The position numbers were made by a program, and so were the translations under genes. The notes beneath the pieces are model-generated. The model made no database searches, was not told where the DNA came from, and was given only the letters and a program-made list of their open reading frames with translations. A stretch of 27,130 nt of DNA from Flavobacterium psychrophilum (GTDB lineage Bacteria > Bacteroidota > Bacteroidia > Flavobacteriales > Flavobacteriaceae), in NCBI GenBank assembly GCA_945874225.1, contig CAMCFT010000038.1:1-27130 (forward strand), given 5' to 3'. The first letter of the stretch is position 1. Each line of letters opens with the position of its first letter. Positions 7,198-14,545 of this stretch are shown here, piece by piece.

Positions 7198-8868
7198 TTA
7201 TTTTTTTAATTTAGATATTGACTGCGTTGCGTAAGCATTAGTTGGATCAAGTATAAGCGTTTTATTGAAATATTCAATAGCCTTAACTACATCATTATTT
7301 GCATAACTAGCTGCAATCGTGTTATACGATTCAATAATTTTTTTAGTTGTTGTTGGTTTTGCTAATTCTTCCGGACCTTTCTCCGTAATTTTAGCAACAT
7401 ATTCCTCGTAATATTTAATAGTCATTTCATCATTACTCATTAAACTATTCGTTCTGCCTCTATAAAGATAAGCATCCTGATAGCTAGGAGATGCTGCTAT
7501 TACATTTCCAAAAGCGGTATCGGCTTTTTGTAAAGCAATTGGATCAGGAATCACATCTTTTTTGTTGTTGCTGTAATAAATTGACAATCCGTAATAAATA
7601 TTATCATCCACATAATTTTTATTTTCAGTATTTGTTGTGCCTAATTCAAAAATCGAAACCGCTTCTTTATATAATTTTTGGCTAAACATTTTTTTACCAA
7701 CTTCATTCAAATCTTCCACTGCTAACGGTTCCATTTCTATTGCTTTTTTTATATCGGCTAAACCGGAATTGTATAAAACAGGATCTATTGATAATCCATC
7801 TGCAGACAATCCTTTTTTGAATTTAGATATCCCTAAATATAAATAATCTTTTGCAATAACTTTATTATCTGGATTAGCTATAAAACTTTCTAATGATTTA
7901 ATAGCAACATCAACATTACCATTTTCAAAGGCTGAATACCCTAAATAACGAAAGATTCTGGGGTTTACCTTATCCATCTCAATCATTTTATTTGCCTCAA
8001 CTTCAAGTGCTTTATAATCTTTTACAAGAACCAGAAAGTCGGCGTGACGCATTCTGGAATTCAAAGAATAATCTGTAAGACTAAGGTATTTTTCATAATG
8101 ACCAATAGCGGTCTGCATATATTCCGAAGACTTCGAAGGCTTGTTTCTTCCCCATTTGTAATATGTTTCGGCTAATTCTCTGTAAACCGGTCCATAATTT
8201 GGATTCATAGCAATAACTTCATTAAATGATTTTATAGCCTCGTCATAAGATTTTGCGCCTTTTAACAAAACGCCTAATTGCATTTTTGCTCTTAACAATG
8301 TAGGATCAATTTGAAAAGCATTTCTATAAGCTGCATAAGCTTCATTTTGGTTTTTATCTCCGTAAAAAGCATCCCCAAGTGCCAGTTGAACTATAGCATC
8401 ATTAGGATTTATAAGTTTAGCTTTGTTTAAATATTCAATTGCTTTCTTATAATTAGGTTTAACAGAATAAGTATAAGCTCTTCCTATTCCAATAAATTCC
8501 TCAACATCTTTCTTTTTAATATCCTTTAAAGCTAATGCAAAATTGGCTTCTGCGGCAGCCGTGCTACCATTATCCAAATCTATCGTCGCTAAACCAATAA
8601 AATTTAGTCTGGCACCATCAGTTCCTGCTAATCCTCTTTGATAAGCAATTTTAGCAGAATCTGTTACAGACTGAATAAGATAGACATTTCCTAATATAAA
8701 GTTTGCCCTTCCGTTTATTGGACTAGTCTGTATAATCGACTTTAATATCGATTTTGCTTTTTCATATTGTTCTGCATCAATCGCCTTTTTTGCTTGGGCA
8801 ATGTCTTGAGCAAAACCAATTGTAACTGAAGCTAAAAAAGCAATACTAAAAATCTTAAATTTGTTCAT
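7198..8868 (-). CDS. Secreted tetratricopeptide-repeat protein of the Ton operon
   Basis: The 556-residue product has a signal peptide (about 1-20, ending GFAQ) and then tandem TPR helices across nearly its whole length. Recognisable units include EQYEKAKSILKSII (about 35-48), NYKKAIEYLNKAKLINPND (about 138-156), EAYAAYRNAFQIDP, DEAIKSFNEVIAMNPNY and a last unit, AIEYFNKTLILDPTNAYA, near the C-terminus. TPR superhelices are protein-binding scaffolds, and this one should sit in the periplasm. It is the last gene of the ExbB-ExbD-ExbD-TonB-PstS-like operon, 15 bases after the PstS-like gene, and a strong terminator follows. Its partner is not identifiable from sequence. The location suggests it works with the PstS-like lipoprotein or the periplasmic part of the Ton complex. 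Confidence 0.88.
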   Translation of the reverse strand: MNKFKIFSIAFLASVTIGFAQDIAQAKKAIDAEQYEKAKSILKSIIQTSPINGRANFILGNVYLIQSVTDSAKIAYQRGLAGTDGARLNFIGLATIDLDNGSTAAAEANFALALKDIKKKDVEEFIGIGRAYTYSVKPNYKKAIEYLNKAKLINPNDAIVQLALGDAFYGDKNQNEAYAAYRNAFQIDPTLLRAKMQLGVLLKGAKSYDEAIKSFNEVIAMNPNYGPVYRELAETYYKWGRNKPSKSSEYMQTAIGHYEKYLSLTDYSLNSRMRHADFLVLVKDYKALEVEANKMIEMDKVNPRIFRYLGYSAFENGNVDVAIKSLESFIANPDNKVIAKDYLYLGISKFKKGLSADGLSIDPVLYNSGLADIKKAIEMEPLAVEDLNEVGKKMFSQKLYKEAVSIFELGTTNTENKNYVDDNIYYGLSIYYSNNKKDVIPDPIALQKADTAFGNVIAASPSYQDAYLYRGRTNSLMSNDEMTIKYYEEYVAKITEKGPEELAKPTTTKKIIESYNTIAASYANNDVVKAIEYFNKTLILDPTNAYATQSISKLKK

Positions 8869-8883
8869 CGGTATTATATTAAT

Positions 8884-9804
8884 TTATTTCTTTTCATTAT
8901 TAATCTCATTCCTAATATTTAATTTTCTACCTGGAATTCTTACGGGTAACAATCCGGATTTTAAAATTATTCTTTGTCCAATATCTCCTGCAACGAATGA
9001 GGCGAAACCCATTCCTAATCCAGAATATCCTTGTCCGTTTATTATATACAAATCACGTGCCAAAGGATATTTGCCTTCTGCAATATTGTTTTGACTTGGA
9101 GGATAAAAATTCACACCAGTCAAGCTTTTTACACTTAATACATTTACTTGATCCACGTATTCTTGCATATCAGGCATTGGTTGTGACAACCAGTTTACTC
9201 CTACAACACCTATCATTCCACTATTTTGAGCAACAAACTTAATTACCTCTTGGTTTGTTTTAAATGAATAAACCCCATTTTTAGGAATTGCTTTAATTCC
9301 GGCAAGCTCATTCATATAACGCACTGTACTCGAGTTGGGATTGTCAAAAACCAAACCTTTAATACTTGTATTTGGTTTCCCTTGCATAAACTCTAGTATA
9401 GTCTTTAACTCAACCAAAGTATCTTTATTGCTTTTATTTGAAATAAAAGCGATAGCGTCGGTTGCAAATTTAGTGATTTTTGGTGTAATTTTTTTTTGCC
9501 CGAAGATTTTATTTTCATTTAAAGTCAAATTTCTGGTCAAAACGGCAATGCCAGACTTTTCTTTGAATAATGAAATGACAGCTTCTGATTCAGACATTGA
9601 AACAATATTAATTTTTGCATCATAATTGCTTTCAAAAATAGCAACCTGATCTTCGATTATTGGAGTCAGGGTTTCATCTACAAAAATAGTTGCAGATCCT
9701 TTCAATATCGATTCTTTATTGCTTTTGGTTTGTTCTTTTTGATTGCACATTACAAACAAAAAACTAACAAAAACAAGGATATAAATTTTGCTTTTTTTAA
9801 ACAT
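8884..9804 (-). CDS. PstS-like phosphate-family substrate-binding lipoprotein
   Basis: A 306-residue protein with a hydrophobic export signal and Cys20 in FVMC, an atypical but plausible lipobox. It then has the periplasmic-binding-protein fold of the PstS family: GSATIFVDETLTPIIE (36-51), the ITKFATDAIAFISN segment, KTILEFMQGK, the Ser-rich ligand-loop candidate DNPNSSTVRYMNEL, GVVGVNWLS, and a closing YPLARDLYIIN and GFASFVAGDIGQ. Known PstS proteins bind phosphate for the PstCAB ABC importer. No PstC, PstA or PstB gene is present; the gene is embedded in a Ton operon between a small membrane protein and a TPR protein. Its ligand may be phosphate, another oxyanion or a regulatory ligand. 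The gene order is one I recall from other flavobacteria. Confidence 0.85.
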   Translation of the reverse strand: MFKKSKIYILVFVSFLFVMCNQKEQTKSNKESILKGSATIFVDETLTPIIEDQVAIFESNYDAKINIVSMSESEAVISLFKEKSGIAVLTRNLTLNENKIFGQKKITPKITKFATDAIAFISNKSNKDTLVELKTILEFMQGKPNTSIKGLVFDNPNSSTVRYMNELAGIKAIPKNGVYSFKTNQEVIKFVAQNSGMIGVVGVNWLSQPMPDMQEYVDQVNVLSVKSLTGVNFYPPSQNNIAEGKYPLARDLYIINGQGYSGLGMGFASFVAGDIGQRIILKSGLLPVRIPGRKLNIRNEINNEKK

Positions 9805-9806
9805 AA

Positions 9807-10037
9807 CTATTCATTATTAGCATTATAAACCCTAAATAAACGTATAAACGAATATACAATTAAAACCACTCCAAAAGCCATTCGATATTTTGGTAGCATA
9901 GCTATTGGGATGCTTTTCCAAAAGATAAAAATCAAACCTAAAGCCAGATAAGCCAGAAATAACAATATTCCCATAACGAGAAGAAACCGCTCTTTGAGCG
10001 ATTTCTTCTGAATGTTATTTATTATGTTTTTTAACAT
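9807..10037 (-). CDS. Small two-helix membrane protein inside the Ton operon
   Basis: A 76-residue protein with a basic N-terminus (about 1-17), a membrane helix at about 18-39 and a second at about 47-68. Its ATG overlaps the tonB stop by one base (TAATG), which indicates translational coupling. Two bases separate its stop from the start of the PstS-like gene. No named family is recognised. Tight packing between TonB and the PstS-like lipoprotein suggests an accessory subunit of the same complex. Confidence 0.75.
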   Translation of the reverse strand: MLKNIINNIQKKSLKERFLLVMGILLFLAYLALGLIFIFWKSIPIAMLPKYRMAFGVVLIVYSFIRLFRVYNANNE

Positions 10038-10825
10038 TACTCTGCTGATTGGATACTAATTGGTAAACTGAAAGTACATCTTACTTTTTTACCATTTTGT
10101 TCTCCAGGAGTCCATCTAGGACATTTATTCAAAACACGAATAGCTTCTTTTCCTGTACCGTAACCAATATCTCTAAGTACTTTAATATCTGTTAACGAAC
10201 CATCTTTTTCCACTACAAATGTAACATAAACTTTTCCTTTAAGTCCTTCTTCTTCGGGAGCTTGATAATTTTTAGCTACAAAAGCGTTGAATTTATCCAT
10301 TCCACCAGGAAAATCAGGTTTGACCTCGATACCTGCAGTATTGTAAACAGTATTATCTTCTTCTACTACTGCTGCAACTCCAGTTCCTACTGGTTCAACA
10401 GTTAATTCAGCATCAGGATCACCTTTTATAGTTTCCTTACCAATATTTTTGTCTTTAAGATCTTTAATTACAACAATCTCTTCAACAACTTCATCTGCTT
10501 TAGCAACCACTGGTTTTACAAATTTCACTTGATCCACTTTTGGAGGTGGTGGTGGTGGTGGCGGAAGATTTTCTTTTGGTTTCTCTTTTGGAGGTAACTT
10601 TACTGTTGTAATTTTTTGGTCCAAAGTTGTTTCATCAGTCGCATCAGGAATCATACGCATAAGCGTTGGTACGCTAACAAGAATAGCAAAAAGTACTGTT
10701 CCAATGATGAAAGCTCTAGTTGTGTTCTTAGTAACTGATTTTCTCAAATCATAAGCGCCGTATTTTTGATTACGCCCTTCGAAAACAATTTCAAGCCAGT
10801 TATTATTTAATAAATCTAATTTCAT
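10037..10825 (-). CDS. tonB: TonB energy transducer
   Basis: The 262-residue protein has a cytoplasmic N-terminal stretch of the Bacteroidota type (GRNQKYGAYDLRKS, 18-30) and a single membrane anchor (about 37-58). A Lys/Pro-rich spacer with eight consecutive prolines (88-95) is followed by an acidic linker and a TonB C-terminal domain (about 165-260). It couples the inner-membrane proton motive force, through ExbB and ExbD, to TonB-dependent outer-membrane receptors. The proline run is encoded by a CCA-rich microsatellite (plus 10541-10564). Its C-terminal domain is about 78% identical to the secreted protein at 5589-5984. It lies 40 bases after the second exbD and overlaps the next gene by one base. 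Confidence 0.93.
   Translation of the reverse strand: MKLDLLNNNWLEIVFEGRNQKYGAYDLRKSVTKNTTRAFIIGTVLFAILVSVPTLMRMIPDATDETTLDQKITTVKLPPKEKPKENLPPPPPPPPKVDQVKFVKPVVAKADEVVEEIVVIKDLKDKNIGKETIKGDPDAELTVEPVGTGVAAVVEEDNTVYNTAGIEVKPDFPGGMDKFNAFVAKNYQAPEEEGLKGKVYVTFVVEKDGSLTDIKVLRDIGYGTGKEAIRVLNKCPRWTPGEQNGKKVRCTFSLPISIQSAE
10541..10564 (+). repeat. GGT microsatellite encoding the TonB proline run
   Basis: A tract of ggt and near-ggt triplets encodes the eight consecutive prolines (88-95) of TonB on the minus strand. Because the unit is three bases long, slippage would change the number of prolines without breaking the frame and so alter the length of the periplasmic spacer. Confidence 0.7.
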
Positions 10826-10865
10826 ATTTCTTAATTATTAGGTTATTGGGTCATAAGAATAAATC

Positions 10866-11426
10866 TTATTTTCCTTCTAACAATTTTGTTTCTTCAGGTG
10901 TAAACTCATTTACAATGGCATAAGTCGGCACATCAACTATTGCCATTTCGTCTAAGATGTCAACCAAATTGCGATAATTTGATTTCTTACTTGGTTTGAT
11001 AATTACAATCATCCCATTTTTAGGTTTTCCTTTAGCTGTTGAATAAGCTAATACCGAAGCTTTTCTTGACAACAATTCCTTACGAATACCTTCTTTACCG
11101 TAAACAAACTCTTTAGGAGCACCTCCTGCAACGGGAGTTGCTAACAAACCTACATATCGAACTAACTTGCTGTCTTTACCTAACAATATAGTCATAGTAC
11201 GGTTTTCATCTACTTTGATTGGCTTTTCAGATGGATCATCTTGTTTATCTGGCAACCCCAAATTCATAGATTGTGGTTTAGACAAGGTAGTAGTAAGCAT
11301 AAAGAAAGTGATTAATAAGAAGGCCAAATCCACCATAGCAGTTAAATCTACTTTTGAGTTTTGTTTTTTACTTCTTACTTTTTTATCCTTTCCGCCTCCA
11401 CCGTCGCCTGTATTTAATTCAGCCAT
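10866..11426 (-). CDS. ExbD/TolR-type proton-channel subunit, second copy
   Basis: This 186-residue biopolymer-transport protein has a 25-residue Gly/Lys-rich cytoplasmic lead (including GDGGGGKDKK) and a single membrane helix (about 30-48). The helix contains the conserved proton-carrying Asp33 in VDLAFLLITFFML. A periplasmic domain with an ExbD-like end, IIKPSKKSNYRNLVDILDEM, follows. ExbD works with ExbB in a proton-driven motor that energises TonB. It is the second of two adjacent exbD genes; the 19-base gap to the first indicates one message. Both copies keep the key Asp, so both can be active, perhaps as a hetero-oligomer. Confidence 0.92.
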   Translation of the reverse strand: MAELNTGDGGGGKDKKVRSKKQNSKVDLTAMVDLAFLLITFFMLTTTLSKPQSMNLGLPDKQDDPSEKPIKVDENRTMTILLGKDSKLVRYVGLLATPVAGGAPKEFVYGKEGIRKELLSRKASVLAYSTAKGKPKNGMIVIIKPSKKSNYRNLVDILDEMAIVDVPTYAIVNEFTPEETKLLEGK

Positions 11427-11445
11427 TTTAGTGTGTGTTTTTTAA

Positions 11446-12054
11446 TTAAAAATTCTTTCCTCTCAAACCAGTAACTAAACTAAAGCTATTGATTTTTTGG
11501 TCTTGTAAAATATCCATTACTTTACGAATAGATGGATATTCCTCTTTTGCATCTCCTTTTATAGCTATTTGCAATTCTTTGTCATTCAATTCAATATTAG
11601 CAATACGGGCATTTTGAACCCACTCAGCTAATTGATTGTCAAGTGAGTCTTTTGGAACACCTGGCTGACCTGCGTTACTTCTTTCAGCAGTTTTCATTGC
11701 AATAAGTTGTTTAAGACTTCCAACAGGAACTCCAATACCTTCCATCAATGAAAATTTTGATTTTTCATCTTCAGTAAACTCAACACCATATTTTTGACCC
11801 ATCAACTCAAGTGTTCTTTTACGAACTTCTCTACCTTTCAAATCAAAAAATACTTTTCCTTTACCAATGGTCAAAGTAGCCAAATCCGTTTCGGGTAATT
11901 TGGTTTGTACAGTAGATTGCGGCGTATCCACAGGCAGTGCTTCCGGTATTTTGGCCGTGGCGGTCAAAATAAAGAAAGTAAGCAAAAGGAATGCCACATC
12001 ACACATAGCCGTCATATCAATAGACGTCGCTTTTTTTTGCGTTTTTACAGCCAT
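11446..12054 (-). CDS. ExbD/TolR-type proton-channel subunit, first copy
   Basis: This 202-residue protein has a short cytoplasmic lead and a membrane helix (about 15-34) with the conserved Asp19 in CDVAFLLLTFFIL. The periplasmic part is longer than in the second copy. It includes an unusual central segment (about 85-140, with MGQKYGVEFTEDEKSKFSL) before the ExbD-like end IKGDAKEEYPSIRKVMDIL. The two ExbD proteins have clearly diverged outside the helix, so they are an old duplication and probably have distinct partners. It lies 74 bases after exbB, in the same direction. Confidence 0.92.
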   Translation of the reverse strand: MAVKTQKKATSIDMTAMCDVAFLLLTFFILTATAKIPEALPVDTPQSTVQTKLPETDLATLTIGKGKVFFDLKGREVRKRTLELMGQKYGVEFTEDEKSKFSLMEGIGVPVGSLKQLIAMKTAERSNAGQPGVPKDSLDNQLAEWVQNARIANIELNDKELQIAIKGDAKEEYPSIRKVMDILQDQKINSFSLVTGLRGKNF

Positions 12055-12128
12055 TAATTATATATTTAAATTAATAAGAAATCAGCCTATACTAAATACA
12101 ACGCTAAAGTCTTAAAAATTATTAGTGT

Positions 12129-12950
12129 TTATTTTTGTGTACCTCTGTAATGTCTGTAAGTATTCACGATTGTATTACCAGCTTCATCAATAGCATAAGT
12201 CAAAGTGTCAATTTTTGAAGTAAACAAGTTGTAAACAACAATTGCTAAAGCAGAAGTAGAGATACCTGTTGCAGTATTGATAAGTGCCTCAGAAATACCG
12301 TTTGCTAACATCGCTTGATCCGGAGTTCCTGAACTTGCCAATGCACCAAACGCTTTAATCATACCTGTTACCGTTCCTAATAATCCTGCAAGAGTTCCTA
12401 AAGAAACTAATGTAGAAAGAATAGTCATGTGTTTTTCTAACATTGGCATTTCAAGTGAAGTAGCTTCTTCAATTTCTTTGTGAATAGTTTCTGCAGCAGC
12501 TTCGCTATCTAAACCTTCTTTTTTAACTTCTTGATATTTAACTAAAGCTGATCTAATAGCATTCGCAACAGAACCTTGTTGTTTATCACAAGCTACGATT
12601 GCACCTTCAATATCACCTGATTTGATGCTTTTTTGAACATCACCCATGAATTTATCAAGATTTCCTTTTCCGGCTGCTTTAGAAATTACAGCATAACGTT
12701 CGAATGAAAATACGATTACCATTAAAAGCAATCCCATCAAAACTGGAACAATAGGACCTCCTTTGTACACCATTGCTAAATAATTTCCTGGTAGTGGATG
12801 ACCCGTATTAACTCCTCCTTCAAAATTTGCTCCATCACCCATTATGAATGTCCAGATTAACCATCCTGAAAAAATACAAGCAACAATAATAATTAATGAA
12901 ATACTTCCTCCTAAACCTGAACCGCTTTTTTCTTTTTTAACGTTTGCCAT
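12129..12950 (-). CDS. exbB: MotA/TolQ/ExbB proton-channel protein
   Basis: The 273-residue inner-membrane protein carries the family signature in its second half: LGTLAGLLGTVTGMIKAF (about 189-206) and EALINTATGISTSALAIVVY (about 225-244). These are the channel helices that line the proton path with the ExbD helix. An extra N-terminal helix (about 17-37) and the first channel helix (about 66-84) precede a cytoplasmic domain with a helical segment at about 95-170. The N-terminal helix before the core is common in Bacteroidota ExbB proteins. It is the first gene of the Ton operon; a TAAATTTG -7 element lies 63 bases upstream. Confidence 0.93.
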   Translation of the reverse strand: MANVKKEKSGSGLGGSISLIIIVACIFSGWLIWTFIMGDGANFEGGVNTGHPLPGNYLAMVYKGGPIVPVLMGLLLMVIVFSFERYAVISKAAGKGNLDKFMGDVQKSIKSGDIEGAIVACDKQQGSVANAIRSALVKYQEVKKEGLDSEAAAETIHKEIEEATSLEMPMLEKHMTILSTLVSLGTLAGLLGTVTGMIKAFGALASSGTPDQAMLANGISEALINTATGISTSALAIVVYNLFTSKIDTLTYAIDEAGNTIVNTYRHYRGTQK

Positions 12951-13334
12951 TTTCTTTAATTTTAATAGTTTTAATAATTTATTTTTTGTTATAATAAACT
13001 TTTGTTGAGGAGCAAATTTATATTTTTAGTTTAAATAAAAAAACTTTTTTTACTTTTATTCTTATTATTTTAACTTTACTAAAAAAAAGTGGCTTTTTTT
13101 CATTTACGTTAAAATCAAAAACCTCCATAAAATCTAGCTTTTTGAAAAAATAACGCAGTGTTTTATGACTTTTTAGAACAAATTTTTAACGCTTTTTGGA
13201 AATAATTGAAAAATAAATATTTTATTTTACTTAAATAGAAAACGTTATATTTAAACGCCAATGTTACCAAAATGTTATGTTTATACAAGCAAAAAATAAT
13301 ATTTTGCTAAATAAATTTAATCTAAAAACAAAGT
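12951..13334. other. AT-rich leader region of the Ton operon
   Basis: This 384-base stretch has no supported gene. It holds long A and T runs and a weak 8-bp hairpin (13083-13090 with 13094-13101, almost all A-T). The minus-strand -7 candidate for exbB is at 13014-13021. Nothing here resembles an RNA gene or riboswitch that I can recognise. Together with 13335-13474 it is the longest non-coding gap in the window, and an unrecognised upstream regulator site is possible. Confidence 0.5.
13014..13021 (-). promoter_or_regulatory. Candidate -7 element of the Ton operon
   Basis: The minus strand reads TAAATTTG, matching TAnnTTTG, 63 bases upstream of the exbB ATG. I could not find a clear TTTG -33 box at the usual 19-21 base spacing. 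No Fur-like palindrome is obvious. Confidence 0.45.
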
Positions 13335-13478
13335 ATGGGCAGAAAAAAAGATTTCATAAAACAAATTAAGGATGTCTGTCTTTAAAAAGGAGAAGAAATT
13401 ATTCATGGCAGCTCTATACTTGATGGAGAAGCTTTGGCTGAGGGACTTAAAAAAATCACTACAAACGACAAGGAATGA
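13335..13478 (+). pseudogene. Small ORF broken by one nonsense codon, upstream of the endonuclease gene
   Basis: From ATG 13335 one reading frame gives 16 residues (MGRKKDFIKQIKDVCL), a TAA at 13383-13385, then 30 more open codons (KGEEIIHGSSILDGEALAEG and on) to a TGA at 13476-13478. That TGA overlaps the endonuclease ATG as ATGA. A single T-to-A change at 13383 would restore a 47-residue hydrophilic protein coupled to the endonuclease. Codon use after the stop looks coding (GAT GGA GAA GCT TTG GCT GAG GGA). I do not recognise the family. It could be a recent nonsense mutation, a sequencing error, or coincidence in a short frame. Confidence 0.35.
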
Positions 13479-14452
13479 AAAAAATCATACTAACATTATT
13501 TACGCTTTTTGCAATCCAAACATTGACTTTTGGACAGTTAGAAGCAAAAACAAATGATGGGAAAAATGTTTTATTATATGAAGACGGAACTTGGTCATAT
13601 GCTGACAGTATTCCATCAAATAATATTAACGCAACAATTATAAGTAAATTAGAAATTCCCAAAACTAATTCCAAAGAAGAAATTATTACTCACGCAGGAT
13701 ATTCTCTTTTATACAATGAAACACACGAACAATCAAATTGGATTGCCTACGAGCTTACCAAAGAAGAAACAAATAAATTTTTTAAAAGAACCAATAAATT
13801 CATCGCTGACCCAAAGGTAAAAACAGGAACTGCTTCTAACAAAGATTATGAAGGTTCAGGTTACGACAGAGGACACCTAGCTCCTGCTTCTGATATGGGC
13901 TGGTCATCTATTGCTATGGCTGAATCTTTTTACTACAGCAATATGAGTCCACAAACACCTAGTTTTAACAGAGGCATATGGAAAAATTTAGAGGGATTAG
14001 TTCGCACTTGGGCAGTTGAAAATAACAATATTTACATTGCTACAGGACCCGTTTTGACAAATGGACTTGAAACAATTGGAGCTAATAAAGTTTCTGTTCC
14101 AAAATATTATTACAAAGTGATTTTGGATTACAGTGAACCCAGCATAAAAGGTATTGGTTTTATTCTTCCAAATATTGAATCAAAAGAATCACTCCAATAT
14201 TACGCTGTACCGATAGACAGTGTTGAAAAATTGACAGGAATTGATTTTTTCCCTTTGTTGCAAGACGAGCAAGAAGATTTAATTGAAAAAACTCTTTGTA
14301 TTAAATGTTGGTCCTGGAAGAACATCAAAACTACAAGTGAAAAGAACGAAAATAAAGCTACGGAAACAGTTCAATGCTCAGGCACAACTAAGTCTGGCAA
14401 TAGATGCAAAAGGATGACTACCAACTCAAGCGGAAGATGTTATCAACATTAG
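13475..14452 (+). CDS. Secreted DNA/RNA non-specific endonuclease with C-terminal Cys/His module
   Basis: The 325-residue protein has a signal peptide (about 1-20), a short DGKNVLLYEDGTWSY motif (28-42) and a beta-beta-alpha-metal nuclease domain of the Serratia-nuclease/NUC1 family (about 70-270). The catalytic DRGH is at 131-134 in YDRGHLAPASDM. The metal-site NRGxW motif, with Asn165, follows SNMSPQ. Both catalytic elements are intact, so it should degrade nucleic acid outside the cytoplasm, for nutrient recovery or defence. The last 25 residues carry Cys301, Cys311, Cys322 and His325 around TTKSGNRCKRM. This is a small zinc-site-like tail resembling the domain I remember as DUF5763. No immunity gene is recognisable, which fits an exported enzyme. 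Confidence 0.9.
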   Translation: MKKIILTLFTLFAIQTLTFGQLEAKTNDGKNVLLYEDGTWSYADSIPSNNINATIISKLEIPKTNSKEEIITHAGYSLLYNETHEQSNWIAYELTKEETNKFFKRTNKFIADPKVKTGTASNKDYEGSGYDRGHLAPASDMGWSSIAMAESFYYSNMSPQTPSFNRGIWKNLEGLVRTWAVENNNIYIATGPVLTNGLETIGANKVSVPKYYYKVILDYSEPSIKGIGFILPNIESKESLQYYAVPIDSVEKLTGIDFFPLLQDEQEDLIEKTLCIKCWSWKNIKTTSEKNENKATETVQCSGTTKSGNRCKRMTTNSSGRCYQH

Positions 14453-14496
14453 ACAAATTTAAATAAACACTCAGAACACATTAATAACTTAAATGA

Positions 14497-14542
14497 GATT
14501 GCTTCACTTTGACTTGGTATGTGAAGGCTGCTCGCAATGACA
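14497..14542 (+). repeat. Dispersed GATTGCTTC...CTCGCAATGACA element, copy 3, interrupted
   Basis: The start gattgcttcac and the end ctcgcaatgaca match the element at 7109-7133, but about 20 extra bases sit between them. The arms ttcac (14503-14507) and gtgaa (14521-14525) can pair. The last bases include an ATG (14537) in frame with the cupin gene, so the repeat lies directly in that gene's 5' region. Confidence 0.6.
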
Positions 14543-14545
14543 AAA

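Noticed and set aside
8884..9804. Part of a phosphate ABC importer (Pst) operon
   Set aside because: No pstC, pstA, pstB or phoU gene lies on either side; the neighbours are Ton components and a TPR protein.
13372..13557. A 61-codon plus-strand frame overlapping the endonuclease start
   Set aside because: It overlaps the endonuclease signal peptide in a different frame. The frame starting at 13335 has a more coding-like pattern and the ATGA overlap.
13475..14452. Toxin-antitoxin or interbacterial effector with immunity gene
   Set aside because: The nuclease has a normal signal peptide and no delivery domain, and no intact small gene follows it. The broken ORF upstream is noted separately without this claim.
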